NCBI GenBank assembly: GCA_030435675.1
Contig: CM059621.1
Span: 7,750,001 to 7,814,000 of the forward strand
Length of the DNA: 64,000 nt
Direction: 5' to 3'
DNA from: Steinernema hermaphroditum
Lineage: Eukaryota > Nematoda > Chromadorea > Rhabditida > Steinernematidae
Of this stretch, positions 1 to 10,597 are shown piece after piece (position 1 is the stretch's first letter; the number at the start of each line of letters is the position of its first letter). A model generated the notes under the pieces. The model saw nothing but the letters and a program-made list of their open reading frames with translations. It was not told the origin of the DNA and ran no database searches. The translations under genes and the position numbers were made by a program.

Positions 1-875
1 ACGGAAAGAAAAGTCAATTCGAATCAAGTTTCAGATTCGATTCACCTGTCGTTTTCTCTGAATCGCATTTTTAAGTCATTCAAAGTCAAACTTTGGCGCC
101 TTCATTTCCTTGTGCCTCCGAGTTAATTAACTCCCGTCTCCCGTTTCGAGTTGCCAGATGTTCGTCGCGTTCTGCCGCGTTCTCTAGGAATTGAGGCTGT
201 TCTATCTTCTGTACGAGCATCTGCTCAAGGTGACATAATCAGCGCTTTCCTAGAATTCTCCTTTGCTGTATCGTTGTTTTCAAGCTAGACACATGCATAT
301 CGAAAACATATCATTAGGGTCGCATCTAATGCGCCTAGATTCGCGCCTCCGCGAGATAATCTAATTCGCCACCAAACAGGAATAGTCTTTGGCCATGTGG
401 CCGAACTTGGCGACGTCTATTTCCATGGATTCTCACTTCGAACTTCGCTGTTATGTCTCGGTTCTCGGTTATTTGTTTTTCTTAATTTCATTTCCCCACA
501 AACTACGACACCCCTTTCAGAAAGGGCGCCTTGGACTGCAACGTTTCATTTTTTCCGATTCATACGTTCTCTGTAATCACCTCGTCTGGCCTTCTCCAGA
601 CGACCTCCATTATAAGTACCTCCCTTGCCTATGTTTTCGAAGGATTATCTTCCCACTAGGCGCTTGTCTCACCTGCTGCCGAAACAGCTGCCTCTTGTCC
701 AAGTCGTATTTCTGGCAAAGATGGAGAACTGGCCATCCAATCTGCGTTCACTACAGTACCACTTTCTTTTCCGTTGTAAACAGCGAGTCAGACGCGAGAA
801 GTTGGCAGAGTTCTGCGCAAAACAACTCGATTAGGAGTGGAGAGAAATTCATTCCTTTGCCTAGGTTCCGTCGCC
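1..875. other. Intergenic, upstream of the first chemoreceptor
   Basis: I see no convincing gene here. The longest open frame (389-928, +) has no recognisable motif and lacks the C/G-rich third positions of the neighbouring chemoreceptor exons. The stretch directly before 876 should hold the promoter of that gene, but I could not identify a TATA box or a named site. Confidence 0.5.
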
Positions 876-2326
876 ATGAGGCCCGGAAACTCGACGTCCC
901 TGAATCTGGTCTACACGATCGGCGTTGAGGTGGAACTCGTCCTCTACGTCATCCAGGCCGTCCTCGCCGTTTACTTCATCCTGCGTCTGAAGAACATTTC
1001 GCTGATGCATGTCAATCTCAGAGTCATCTTGGTGAGTGAAATATTCGAGTTGATAGTGGGCGAGATGGGTCACTCTGAGGGAGAAACTACGGTTCGCTCG
1101 AAGACGTTTCCATGGCAAAAGCCACGCCACACTCAAAACATGTTTTTATAATTTTTGTACTCAGGTGTCGCTAGTACGTGAAAAGAGGAAAATACAAGGG
1201 CATGTGTATAGGATAACCCGTTTACAAGAAGCCTATTTCAGTGCAACGTTCCAATGATCTACTTGATATTCACTCCAGTTCGGCTGTACTTCATAATCGA
1301 ATACTTGATCACCTACTTCACAAACGGAAAGCTGGAGAAGTGGGTGATCCTCGCTCGAACCACCTCTAACCGTTCTCTGCAGTTCATCGTTTGAAAGGTG
1401 CCTCGTGATACGCTTCTTCTACGACATGGCCATCAACGTGCTGGCCTTCACCATCCCCATGCTGGCACTGGAGAGGGCGATCGCCACCCTCAAGTCCGGA
1501 CGATACGAAACATGCGAGAAGCCGTGGCTCGGGTTTGGCATCGTCGCAGGCATGGTGAGTGGATAGGAGATGGACCCAAATGGGCCGTATTCTGGCCACT
1601 GTGACCACCGTATCTATGTCCAATCCTTACAGTACTGCATCGGATTCGCCTACTCTCTCGTCTTCGTGTGGTACGACTACACGCACAACTACGATGCGTA
1701 CTCTCGGATGCCCTCGTGCCATCTCATGTTCACCAACCCCGGCGTCATGTTCTACTTGGCCGTCGCCTGCTGCGTCGGATTCGGCGTCGCCATGACCGTA
1801 AGCATCGCCGCCCCATCGACGCCCCCACATCGACTTTCAGCTCCTCTACGGGCTCTATCTCTTCAACCTCATGAAACAGAAACAACACGGAAGACAGAAC
1901 CTCGCCGCGCGCTACCAGTACGCCGAGAATGTCGCCACCCTGAGGGTGCTCGTGCCTACCGTAACCGGCTACCTGGTCTCTCTGGTCATATCGATGACTC
2001 TGATCTCCCTGCACTACTTCCAGAAGGAGTATCTCGCCTCCTCCGATTGGATCTTCGAGCAGGTAGACGACAGCCACGGTTTCCTGGAAGAAGGCGGCAC
2101 TTTCCAGGTCTTCAACCTGAACATCGTCGTCTTCGTCCTCTACTTCATGATCATGCACCTCGCTCTCTACTCTCCGCTGAGGAAGCAAGTCTCCAAGGAC
2201 TACGAGAGGCTCTTCTGGAGGCGGCGACGGACGCACGAGACGAATCCTTCCAGTTTTGTGCAGCAGTACGATCACGAGAAGACCACCAACACCTACTTCA
2301 AGCAGCTCGAGTCCGTGTGGAATTAA
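876..2326 (+). CDS. Seven-transmembrane chemoreceptor, Sra superfamily (Sre-like), copy A
   Basis: Predicted nematode-specific G-protein-coupled chemoreceptor of the plasma membrane, usually expressed in sensory neurons. Exons: 876-1031, 1242-1339, 1383-1554, 1633-1797, 1841-2062, 2108-2326, giving 343 residues. The fifth intron (2063-2107, 45 bases, GT..TTTCCAG) has no stop and can be read through, but the two paralogues have an intron at the same place. Hydrophobic segments begin at about residue 10. The motif LALERAIAT follows the third segment and RYQYAEN lies near residue 221; both types of motif are typical of Sre/Srab/Srb receptors. The start at 876 is chosen because the first helix follows at the usual distance; an in-frame start at 837 is possible. 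Intron phases 0,2,0,0,0 match copies B and C. The superfamily is fairly sure, the class (Sre rather than Srab) less so. Confidence 0.72.
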
Positions 2327-2925
2327 GCCGTCAGTTGTGGAACGTGTCTTTTGTACATGAACAAGCATAGCCTTAAAGAGACCCAGTCTGCTGGGTATGA
2401 TATGTAATATGATATGCGAATCCAGTCGAACCTTTATCTAATCGACCAAACCTCAGCCAGACCGGCGCGTCTCACTTGGAACGGTTAGGACCATCATTAT
2501 CAGCCATGTATTCTATTAGAAATCGACCAAAAAGACATTTATATATCTTTTCCTTTTTCGTTGAAATGCGCTGTGGCGATCTTCACGAGTCGCGTGAATG
2601 AGAAGATGTCCTCCTGCTTCAGATCAGCACCTGAACCAAACACTAAATGAATGTCGCCAAGATAAAGCGCCTACACCATGACGCAGGGGTGGAACTGGAC
2701 GGGGAAACAGTCGAATTTCTCGTATTTTCTCGACGAATAGATCGCCTTCCAACGTCTAGAGGTCTCTTTGAGAGAATTCTTCAGCGAGGCGAAAGTGATG
2801 CGGACGGCTTTGGTCATTTTGGACGAAGGACCGATGGAGGGAAGGGCCGACGTGCCTCTCTTTATGTAGGGAACTTTCCAGTTATGGAGGTGTTATCTGT
2901 TCGACTTTGAATTGATAACTTAGCG

Positions 2926-2959
2926 ACAGACATAACAACAGGAAGTGTTGTTTGTCTGT
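2926..2959. repeat. Imperfect palindrome (hairpin)
   Basis: The stretch 2926-2940 is the reverse complement of 2946-2959 apart from one bulged base, with a five-base centre. It could form a stem of about 13 pairs. No gene is associated with it; it may be a remnant of a foldback element. Confidence 0.55.
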
Positions 2960-3322
2960 TTGGTACAATTGTAGTCGACACATCGACGAGGAAAAGCATG
3001 TCGGCACGATCGAATATGGAGACCGTGACGTTTCCAGGAAAGGGAAACGAAAAGTGAAGAAAGCCTTGTATTGTAAATTTTATGAAGCTGGAACGTTTAT
3101 TAAACAGTCTTTTTTCGGATCTTCGTTTCGTTACAGTAGGTCCTGTAAAAGATTTTAAAAGTTTCAAAAAATGAAACGGTTTATTATTTATCACTTGGAT
3201 ATCACCGAAGGGTACGTTGATGACTTTAGTTGATGGTTTCGAAAGAAAAAAACGTTTAAGAACAGAGAAAGGATTTGAGTTTGGCTCAGAAAGTGGAAAA
3301 GATGGTTTTATCGATTCCGACA

Positions 3323-3352
3323 GTTCGGAGCGATTTTGAAATCGCTCCGAAC
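3323..3352. repeat. Perfect 14-bp palindrome with a 2-base centre
   Basis: GTTCGGAGCGATTT at 3323-3336 is repeated exactly as its reverse complement at 3339-3352. The arms are perfect, which suggests a recent origin or a selected function such as a protein-binding site or a hairpin. Confidence 0.8.
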
Positions 3353-3831
3353 AAGGCGACTGACTGGGGAGACTTTGTCGATCCGGTGGCTGGTGTTGCA
3401 ATCGAAGAACCAATGTTAGGGTGTAAATACTGTCGCCGACTTTCAGCAGAATGTAACTCGAGGGGATCAGATATTTCTGGAAGTTTCTTTTGCGGTATTT
3501 TTCGGTCTCGTTCAACTATAAAATCCAGAAATACTGACATCTGAAATCTCCTGAATAGAAACACCTAGTCCCTAGTCAGAAATTTTACGACTTCGTGCCA
3601 CTGTCAATATTTGCCTTTCCTCTGGTTCACACTGGATGATAAAGGCGAAAAGGGGCGAAACGGCTTCCAACGTCGCTACTTGTTTTCCAGTTGAAACACG
3701 GAATCGCCTCCATAGACGGATCCTATTTTGACTGCCGATTTGTTTGTCGTTTCGATTCGCATCACGCCCTTCGTCGATTTTGTATAAAATCGAAGGTCGT
3801 CCCGTGGCACAGTCAGTTCTTCTCGATTCGA

Positions 3832-3987
3832 ATGGAGCCGAAGAGAGTGATCTCCGTGGCCGCCGTCAGGAGGGCCCTCAAGAAGGCTTCGAAGCGCTGC
3901 AAGAAGCTCTGCGTCCACAAGCACTACAAGCGCTTCGACGAGCCGCCTCCGCCCGTCAACGATCTCTACCCGTGTCCCTTCTTGTAA
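3832..3987 (+). CDS. Candidate short basic protein, 51 residues
   Basis: I do not recognise this protein. The frame runs from ATG at 3832 to TAA at 3985-3987 and uses C/G at nearly every third position, as the neighbouring chemoreceptor exons do and the surrounding DNA does not. The product is rich in Lys and Arg (RRALKKASKRCKKL near residues 13-26) and ends in a Pro-rich segment (DEPPPPVND) and a Cys. It may be a stand-alone gene or the last exon of a longer one, because the frame is open upstream to about 3691 and a splice acceptor (TTTTCCAG) ends at 3690. The basic core resembles that of the candidate at 5934 (RRSVKKWSQR). Confidence 0.3.
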   Translation: MEPKRVISVAAVRRALKKASKRCKKLCVHKHYKRFDEPPPPVNDLYPCPFL

Positions 3988-5933
3988 GACTGACTGGGGA
4001 GGCTTGAACTTGATGACCTGGTTTAGGTGTTAATCTACACGGCCCACGATCTCTTCCAGTGTGCAGATGGATTCATGATTTATTTCCTCTGGATAACTGT
4101 AGATAACCCGAATAGTAAAGTCTTTCAAACAGCGCTTGAGGAATCGGTTGAATGGGTTGCACGAGAAAGCGAACTGAACAGAAACATACCAAGGAGAATA
4201 CATTTTCTTCGAGTGTCTACCTAGATTCATCCAGGAAGGGCGAAACCTAAATGCTTAGACTTGAGCACAGCTTGCGAAGCAGGCCACATTTGAGTCCTTG
4301 TTCGTATTTAAACCAACGAAATGTCGCAAGTCGGAATAAGCAGCCAAGTGGGTATACCAGCAAATTTCATCAAATACATCCATTTACCCCTGACTCAATG
4401 TAATCATGCAAAATATCTCATTCTGTGCAACGCAGAACCGTAGATCACCGTAGTCGGAAATCGTCTATTCGACTTCGGAGGTCGAGCGGCTTCCCTTCAG
4501 CGTGTTCTAATCCCTGCATCTTCGTAAAAATCCTATACATATAATGCATACTTTCTCCGTTTTACCTTATCTCGCGTCGATGCAATCGGACTAAGGCAAG
4601 CTGGCTTCAATACTAAACGGATTTGAAGCAGCGTGCCAACGGCGAAACGCTACTGAACTTTGTTACAGATGTATTATTTTTTTATTGGTCAAAATTTTCT
4701 TCCCAGGTGGACCGTCACTCGACGGAGATGTATTGCAAAATTGTTTAGAAATCTGCAAGAGGGGTCTTGTGACCTTAAAAGAATCCTTAGAAGGTACTAG
4801 CTTCCGCTAAGATAAGTGTTTATGATGCTTCTATGACGGAGAAGAGAAGCTTGTAGTGGAGTTCTGCGTTTTGATACATAGTTTCAAAATATTAGGTTAG
4901 GAGAATTCGGTGAACCCAATCGAAGCCTGAAGACTGCGCAACGCAGAAAGGAACTACCCTCCACCGATGTCCAAGCACCGATCCTGGCTATCTTTAATTG
5001 CCAATAACTGCAGGACAGATCGCATTTCTTCCTTTCACGACAACGGATGACAAAACACCATAGTACTATTCCTAAACGTCCTCCAACTGTGATTCAGGTG
5101 AGCGACTAAAGGCCGAGCTGCTCTGTTTTCGTCGAAAAACGCATAATCGCTCTATTGTCATAATGTGTTTGTCGCAAAAAATGTTGACGCATCGAAGCGA
5201 TCCCAGCCTTTGGTCTCCACAGAATTGACATTTCCCCTGAGGACAAACAATCTGCTTCCGGGTCGGCCGAAAGCCGCCATAACATGAGTTGCAAGTGTCA
5301 ACAACCGAATTCTATGGACCCACACAGACAAATTGACTTTGGTCTTTTGATGAGAGTGACTCTACAGCGACAGCAGAATAGGAACACCTCCATTTCTCTA
5401 ATGCTGGAGTATTCGAGGAATGGAAATGCTGAAGTGTGTGACGATAGGGAGCATGATTATGCCCACACATCATCCACAAAGTGCGAGAAAACTATGCTGA
5501 AAGCAGTCGTAAAGCACCTTGAAGATCTCCGAATTAGAAATCATTTTCCGAGTTCAGTAAAAGAAGGAAAGATGAACTAAAATTTGAAGTTTGTTGATTA
5601 ATGTTTTGTTGATTTTTTCAAAATTTCTCATATTTGAGTTCGATCGTCTTACTTTGTCTCGTAAAGTGTGTTCTGCCACTTCTGTCGAATCGTCAAATAA
5701 TAGTGATAAACGGGAGACTTCTACATCTAGATCAAATTCCAGCCTTTCGTCTCTCCAGAATTCGATGAACTTCGTTCCTGCGACGATGTTGAATTTCTGT
5801 CAACACTTGTCAAAACTCGGCTTGTTTTCCATTCGGATCAGGTCACATGTTTTGATCAAACCGACCGTCTGTCGAAATCGTATATTATCTGTCGGTGCTG
5901 TCACACGTCGCCCTCTTGGAATCGACGACCTCC

Positions 5934-6136
5934 ATGTGGTCCAAGGGAAAGAACTCGATTTCTTCGTTGCGGAGATCGGTGAAGAAGTGGTCGCAGCGCT
6001 TCGGAGAACGTGGACACGGAAGTCGAGAGAAGACAACCCTTCTCATGAGGCCTCAATTCCACTGCCACTTCTACCGACACCCGATGCTGTAGGTCCCATT
6101 CGAATGGATCTCTCTCACTCTTCTTTTAGACTCTAA
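5934..6136 (+). CDS. Candidate short basic protein, 53 residues, two exons
   Basis: I do not recognise this protein. The model is ATG at 5934, exon to 6088, a 41-base intron (GTAGGT..TTTTAG, 6089-6129), then a 7-base exon ending in TAA at 6134-6136. An AATAAA polyadenylation signal follows at 6186, a plausible distance. The product is basic (SLRRSVKKWSQRFGERGHGS) and ends with a His-rich segment (FHCHFYRHPM). Its core aligns without gaps with the short frame at 3832 (RR..KK.S.R), so the two may form a small family. The start is uncertain because the frame is open for a further 60 bases upstream. Confidence 0.25.
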
Positions 6137-6840
6137 GAGCTGCATCACCATTCGAACATTTGTGCTTATTTATTTGAATTGTGTAAATAAACTTTGATTC
6201 TGGAGCTTCTAGCAGAGTTCAAAACAGAACTGACCATCGACCTGACATCCACACTAACCACCTAATCGTCGGCTTTCAACCTCGCGGATTATCTTTCGTC
6301 TCGATTCGCAGAACTGGGGACCTATGAAAAGCGCGAAAGCGTCGCCTCAAATCCGCCAGTGCATTCTCCCCCGAGTCAATAGGACTGCGCATCCTCGCCC
6401 TAATGATCCTCATGTCTGGACGGACGTCCTCAAGTGCCTCCGTTTTCCATCTCTGGAGGTTGTGTCCGACCCATGTCCACAGTCCGAGCGGAAACAGAGA
6501 ATTTCTCCCTTTGTCTTCTATATCGGGCAAGTCGTTCTGTAGAATCTGGCCATCGATAAGCGCCACATTTCGCTCAAGTCTTCCTTTAGAGCGTTTGACA
6601 TTACAAATAACATTTACAGCATTTTAAAGGTTAAGGAAAGTACAGGAAGCCCGACAATGGATATCCGGTAGAGGTCGTCTGTACTCTGTACTCTGTTGGA
6701 TATACCTGTTTTCTCCTTTGTAAACACTTCAGAATTGGCATCCAGCACGCTAGATCCAGAGGAGACGAATCTGACACAGAAATTGTTCGTTCCATTAGAT
6801 AAACAAACTTTTTTTTTATTTTATGTTCATGGAAAGAAAA

Positions 6841-7098
6841 GAGTCTTTTGCAACCGATTATGTAGACCTTTCTGTCTCGTTTCAGTGTCAGATGGCGTTA
6901 GACTTTTCAGACGAGACAGGAAAGTCTGTCTACATGCCCTTTCGACCGATTGTCATCAAGAAGTGGTTGCTTTTCTCTTAGACAGGCGTCTGAAAACTCA
7001 TTTCCAAGAGACCTGTCGGTCGCTGATATTTCTTGGCGTTGTTTTTTCCGATCGGTACTGCCGAAAATGGATTTCAAGACGTCTGTCTAGATCTCTTC
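6841..7098 (+). repeat. Left arm of a large inverted repeat (partner 8459-8757)
   Basis: This arm is the reverse complement of 8459-8757 with scattered substitutions and small indels (I estimate 75-80 percent identity). Shared blocks include TTTTGCAACCGAT near the outer end and GTCTGTCTAGATCTCTT at the inner end. The two arms enclose about 1.36 kb that includes the promoter and first exon of chemoreceptor B. They could be the ends of an old DNA transposon or two copies of one element inserted in opposite directions. Confidence 0.75.
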
Positions 7099-7877
7099 TT
7101 TTTTGTGTTAGCGATTAAGTTCTTCGAATAGTAGACATGGCACTGTAACATTAATAGAAATGGGTAATCTAATTGGCCAAAGCAAATACGAAAATTGACA
7201 TTTTTAATTTTCACGAATGCTCCGGAAGAGCAAGTTGAGGGCACGAGCGGAAGGAGCGATGAATTATCGTCTGAGTTCATGGAGACGCTTCCAAGTTCTC
7301 GTCTTAGTCGGTGTGTATAGCACGGTGCTTCGACCCTTGTATCTGTTCAATTCTCCCTCTGGGAACTATCTCAATCAGTTGACAGGGGGGTCCAACGAGA
7401 AGATTTGTTCCATTCAGTTTGTATGAACTCACTTTTCATGCATACACCTCTTCCCCAATTGGGTAATTAGCCTGGATGCCCCGGTGGCAGGATTCCTCAG
7501 GGCCCGTCCCATAAAGCGCTAATTATCGAAGCGACTTTAAAGAGTCTCTAACCTCCAATTTCCCTCTCGGCTCTACTAAACATGCAATTCGCCTTCCCGG
7601 CGTGTCCTTTCCGCTCCACTGTTCATCGGCTTATGACTCGAAAAATATTTATTCCACTCTGATCTTCCGCACCTCATGTGCACTCCGAACGACACCCTTC
7701 GCGTCCAGGGGCCTCGCGACGTTCGAGCGCCTCCAAAACAACAATTATTCGCGGTTCCAAGGTGGATTCACTCCCTCGTCATCTCTCGCCTCGCGTGCGT
7801 TCATATCTTTTCCGACGATCATCCGTGCGCGAGTCCCGAAACAAAGCCCGAATTTGCAGACTCTTGTCGGGACGGCA

Positions 7878-10597
7878 ATGAATCTCTCGGCGACGGTCCC
7901 CTCGACGAGGGTGGTGGAGATGGCCCTGGGCGTCGCCGAAGTGAGTGCCTACGGTTTCGGACTCCTCTTCGGGTGCTACTTCCTCTTCAGACTGAAGTCG
8001 ATGCAGCTGATCAACAGGAACCTTCGCTGGATTATGGTAAGACCTTGGTGGATACGTGGGTAGAGATGACAGGAGCGACTCTTTGTGGGGGGACGAATAA
8101 AAGACACCGAAGTGCGGGATTAAGAAGAATGTCCTCTTCAGACGAAAGGGCGCATCGCTGAGAGCATTCGATGATGACAAAAACCATTTGTTTGGTTAGG
8201 TTAGGGGGTTGTCTGATATATCTGACAATCACTAAACCGAGCAGATCTATGTAAGGTAATTGTCTGTTTTCACAAACGCCGAATTATCGTTTCCACTAAG
8301 CCATACATCGCTTTAAATGTGCACTCATCCAAGAGAACTAATTTGGCTTTAATGGTTTGAGTCTAACGATTCAATGGTCCACAAAAAATCAAGTGATATG
8401 AAGTGAATAAAATAAGTGGGACCTGGATATCGATGTCTTCTTCTTGGAGGCTACAACAAGAGATCTAGACAGACGATTTGAAATCCATTCTCGATAGTAT
8501 CCATTCATGAGAATAGTCGGAAAAAAGAAGGTCAAATATCAGCAACCGACCGGCTTCATGCTCTTGGAAGCTCTTGGAAATGACTTTGTAGATGTCTGCC
8601 TAAGAAAAAAAGCATTCACTTCTACATGACGAATGGCGGCGACCGGTCACACAGGGCAGATAGATACACTTTTCGGTCTCGCTGCGAAGTCTAACGCTGT
8701 CGGACACCGAACTAACACAGAAAGGTCTACGTGATCGGTTGCAAAAGAGAGTGACTCTTTTTTTCTGTTACACTGGCTTTTCGCTTTGCATACTGGCTTA
8801 AATCAAATGAAGCAAAAAAGTTTTCACAGTATACCAGATGCTGCTTGTTGTTCCTCGGGATCTGGCACCCTAGATGTCAATCTTAGCGTTTATTCATACT
8901 TTAACTTGACTTGACAACTCTATCGTATGGTGTAAAATAGCTACGTATTGGCTTGGTTCATTGAAAAGTGAACATTTTGTACAAACTAACGATTCAGGGA
9001 CATACCCTGTGTGAAATACCGTACCCTACCGCTTTACGACACTTTGTGCTCTTGTAGGTTGAGCACCTGTGGGCACACTACTCGACTCGAACAATCATCT
9101 TGTTGTCAGTCATTTTAATCGGCGTCCAAAAAATGGCCTTTGCTGTGAAAACACGAACTTGAGCTCAGAGCACAACGACATAATGACATCCGGCGAACCC
9201 TGCAAATCCCGTCAGGATTGTCGCCTTTGTGTCGCCACATGCTGCAAAGATTCTTCTTTGGAGACGAAAAGGAAAATGAATTGCGAAGAACAAAACACAT
9301 CACGTCCGCTGGGGCGCTATTTATCTTGATAGATCTTGCTTAATCCAGGCACACACTAGGCATCATTTTGGAATGTCAAAAGAAGTGAGGGGCAGGGAAC
9401 TACAGATTATCATCAGACACAATCAGGATCCTGAATTTCAGAGCTTCTTCATGCTCTCCTACATGATAGTCGCGCTCGTCCGAAGCGCCGTCGTCATGAC
9501 TTCCCTAATTGCCCAGCAAGACCTCAATTCCCTCATGTGAGTAACCGTGGCCCTTATCGTCCTATTTGCTCTTGTAGAGGGTTCTCCTGGTGCCTCATCC
9601 CGCGCACCGTTTCGGACACTGGTGTCGTTGTCTTCCACCTTTCCATCCCGGCCATGGCCCTTGACAGAGTCTTCGCCACCCTGTATCCCGTGGAATACTC
9701 CCACGGAACCCACAAACGTCTCGGCCTCAGACTTTCCTGCTCCATGGTCAGGAATTCGCCTCTCATCTCTTCTGACCTTTTTCCAGGTGGTCATCGGAGG
9801 CTTCTACGCCATAGGTTTCGCTATCTTCGATTACCTCAATTGGTGGACAGTGGATCCACCCTCTTTCGAGCTGATCTTCACGAGCACGCTGGCGAAGGCC
9901 GTGACCAATGTCGCCTTCTTCGTCGTCTACTTCATGTCCTCCATTGTAAGTGTCGGGAGCTAGGACAAGACGCAGTGACTCCATCTAGGTGCTCTTCATT
10001 CTGATCAAGCTGAATGCGATCCACAGAAAGTTCTTCGTCAAAGTGGACCTGAACACGCGCTACCAGTACCGCGAGAACGAGACCACCCTCGTCGTCCTCG
10101 CTCCCATCGTCGCCTTCTACGGACTTGCCGTCTTCCCCGCCGCCGTCTTCGGACTCCTCCACTTCTTCGCCTTCTACCCTCCCGAAACGAACGTCCTCTT
10201 CCAGAAGGTATTCCACATCCCCGCCCCGGGGACATCCCCTTCTCTCCAGATCTCGAACCTCCTCTTCGCCCTCTACGGACCCTTCTTTGCCGTCTCCTTC
10301 GTCCTCGCGCATCGCCATTTTCGGCGCCATCTGAAGACTGACCTCCTCAAGATCTCGTGCCGGTCGGCCAAGTGGCGTTCCAACGACGCCAACTACACAG
10401 ACACAGAAGGAGAGGCGACCGCCAGCTCCTGTGTCCACTTCAAGGAGCTCATCGCCCACTGGAGCCGCATCGCCAGGAGGGATGTCACCAGGAGTGGCGC
10501 CAGCGAGACTTCTGGGGACGCAAGTGGAACCACGACAAGTGGTGCCGGGACAGGTCGGCCTCGAACAGCCACTGCGCAGACCACCCGACATCGCTAG
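7878..10597 (+). CDS. Seven-transmembrane chemoreceptor, Sra superfamily (Sre-like), copy B
   Basis: Predicted chemosensory G-protein-coupled receptor. Exons: 7878-8036, 9442-9536, 9578-9746, 9787-9945, 9989-10207, 10250-10597, giving 382 residues. Key motifs are NLRWIM at the end of exon 1, ALDRVFATLYPVEY after the third helix and RYQYREN near residue 218, exactly 24 codons into exon 5 as in copies A and C. The last intron (10208-10249, 42 bases) can also be read through in frame. Intron 1 is 1.4 kb, far longer than in the paralogues, and carries the right arm of an inverted repeat. The C-terminal tail is unusually long, with Ser/Thr/Gly-rich sequence after the conserved HFKELIAHW. The missing Cys-Asn start of exon 2 (present in A and C) may mean that the true acceptor is different. 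Confidence 0.7.
8459..8757 (-). repeat. Right arm of a large inverted repeat (partner 6841-7098)
   Basis: This is the reverse-complement partner of 6841-7098 and lies inside intron 1 of chemoreceptor B. It explains much of the unusual length of that intron. The rest of the intron (8037-8458 and 8758-9441) shows no feature I could support. Confidence 0.75.

Larger units (their letters stand above)
2327..7877. other. Gene-poor spacer between chemoreceptors A and B
   Basis: This 5.5-kb stretch holds no large gene that I can support. It contains two hairpin-forming palindromes (2926-2959 and 3323-3352), two short candidate genes (3832-3987 and 5934-6136) and the left arm of a large inverted repeat (6841-7098). 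Base composition is close to even, apart from the GC-rich short frame at 3832. From 4010 to 5900 nothing else was recognised. Confidence 0.5.

Noticed and set aside
389..928. 179-codon open frame (+)
   Set aside because: No motif, no codon bias and overlap with the real chemoreceptor exon 1 in another frame; probably chance.
5591..6136. 181-codon frame (+) overlapping the short candidate gene at 5934
   Set aside because: Weak composition and no splice or motif support; the other frame has a plausible intron, stop and polyadenylation signal.
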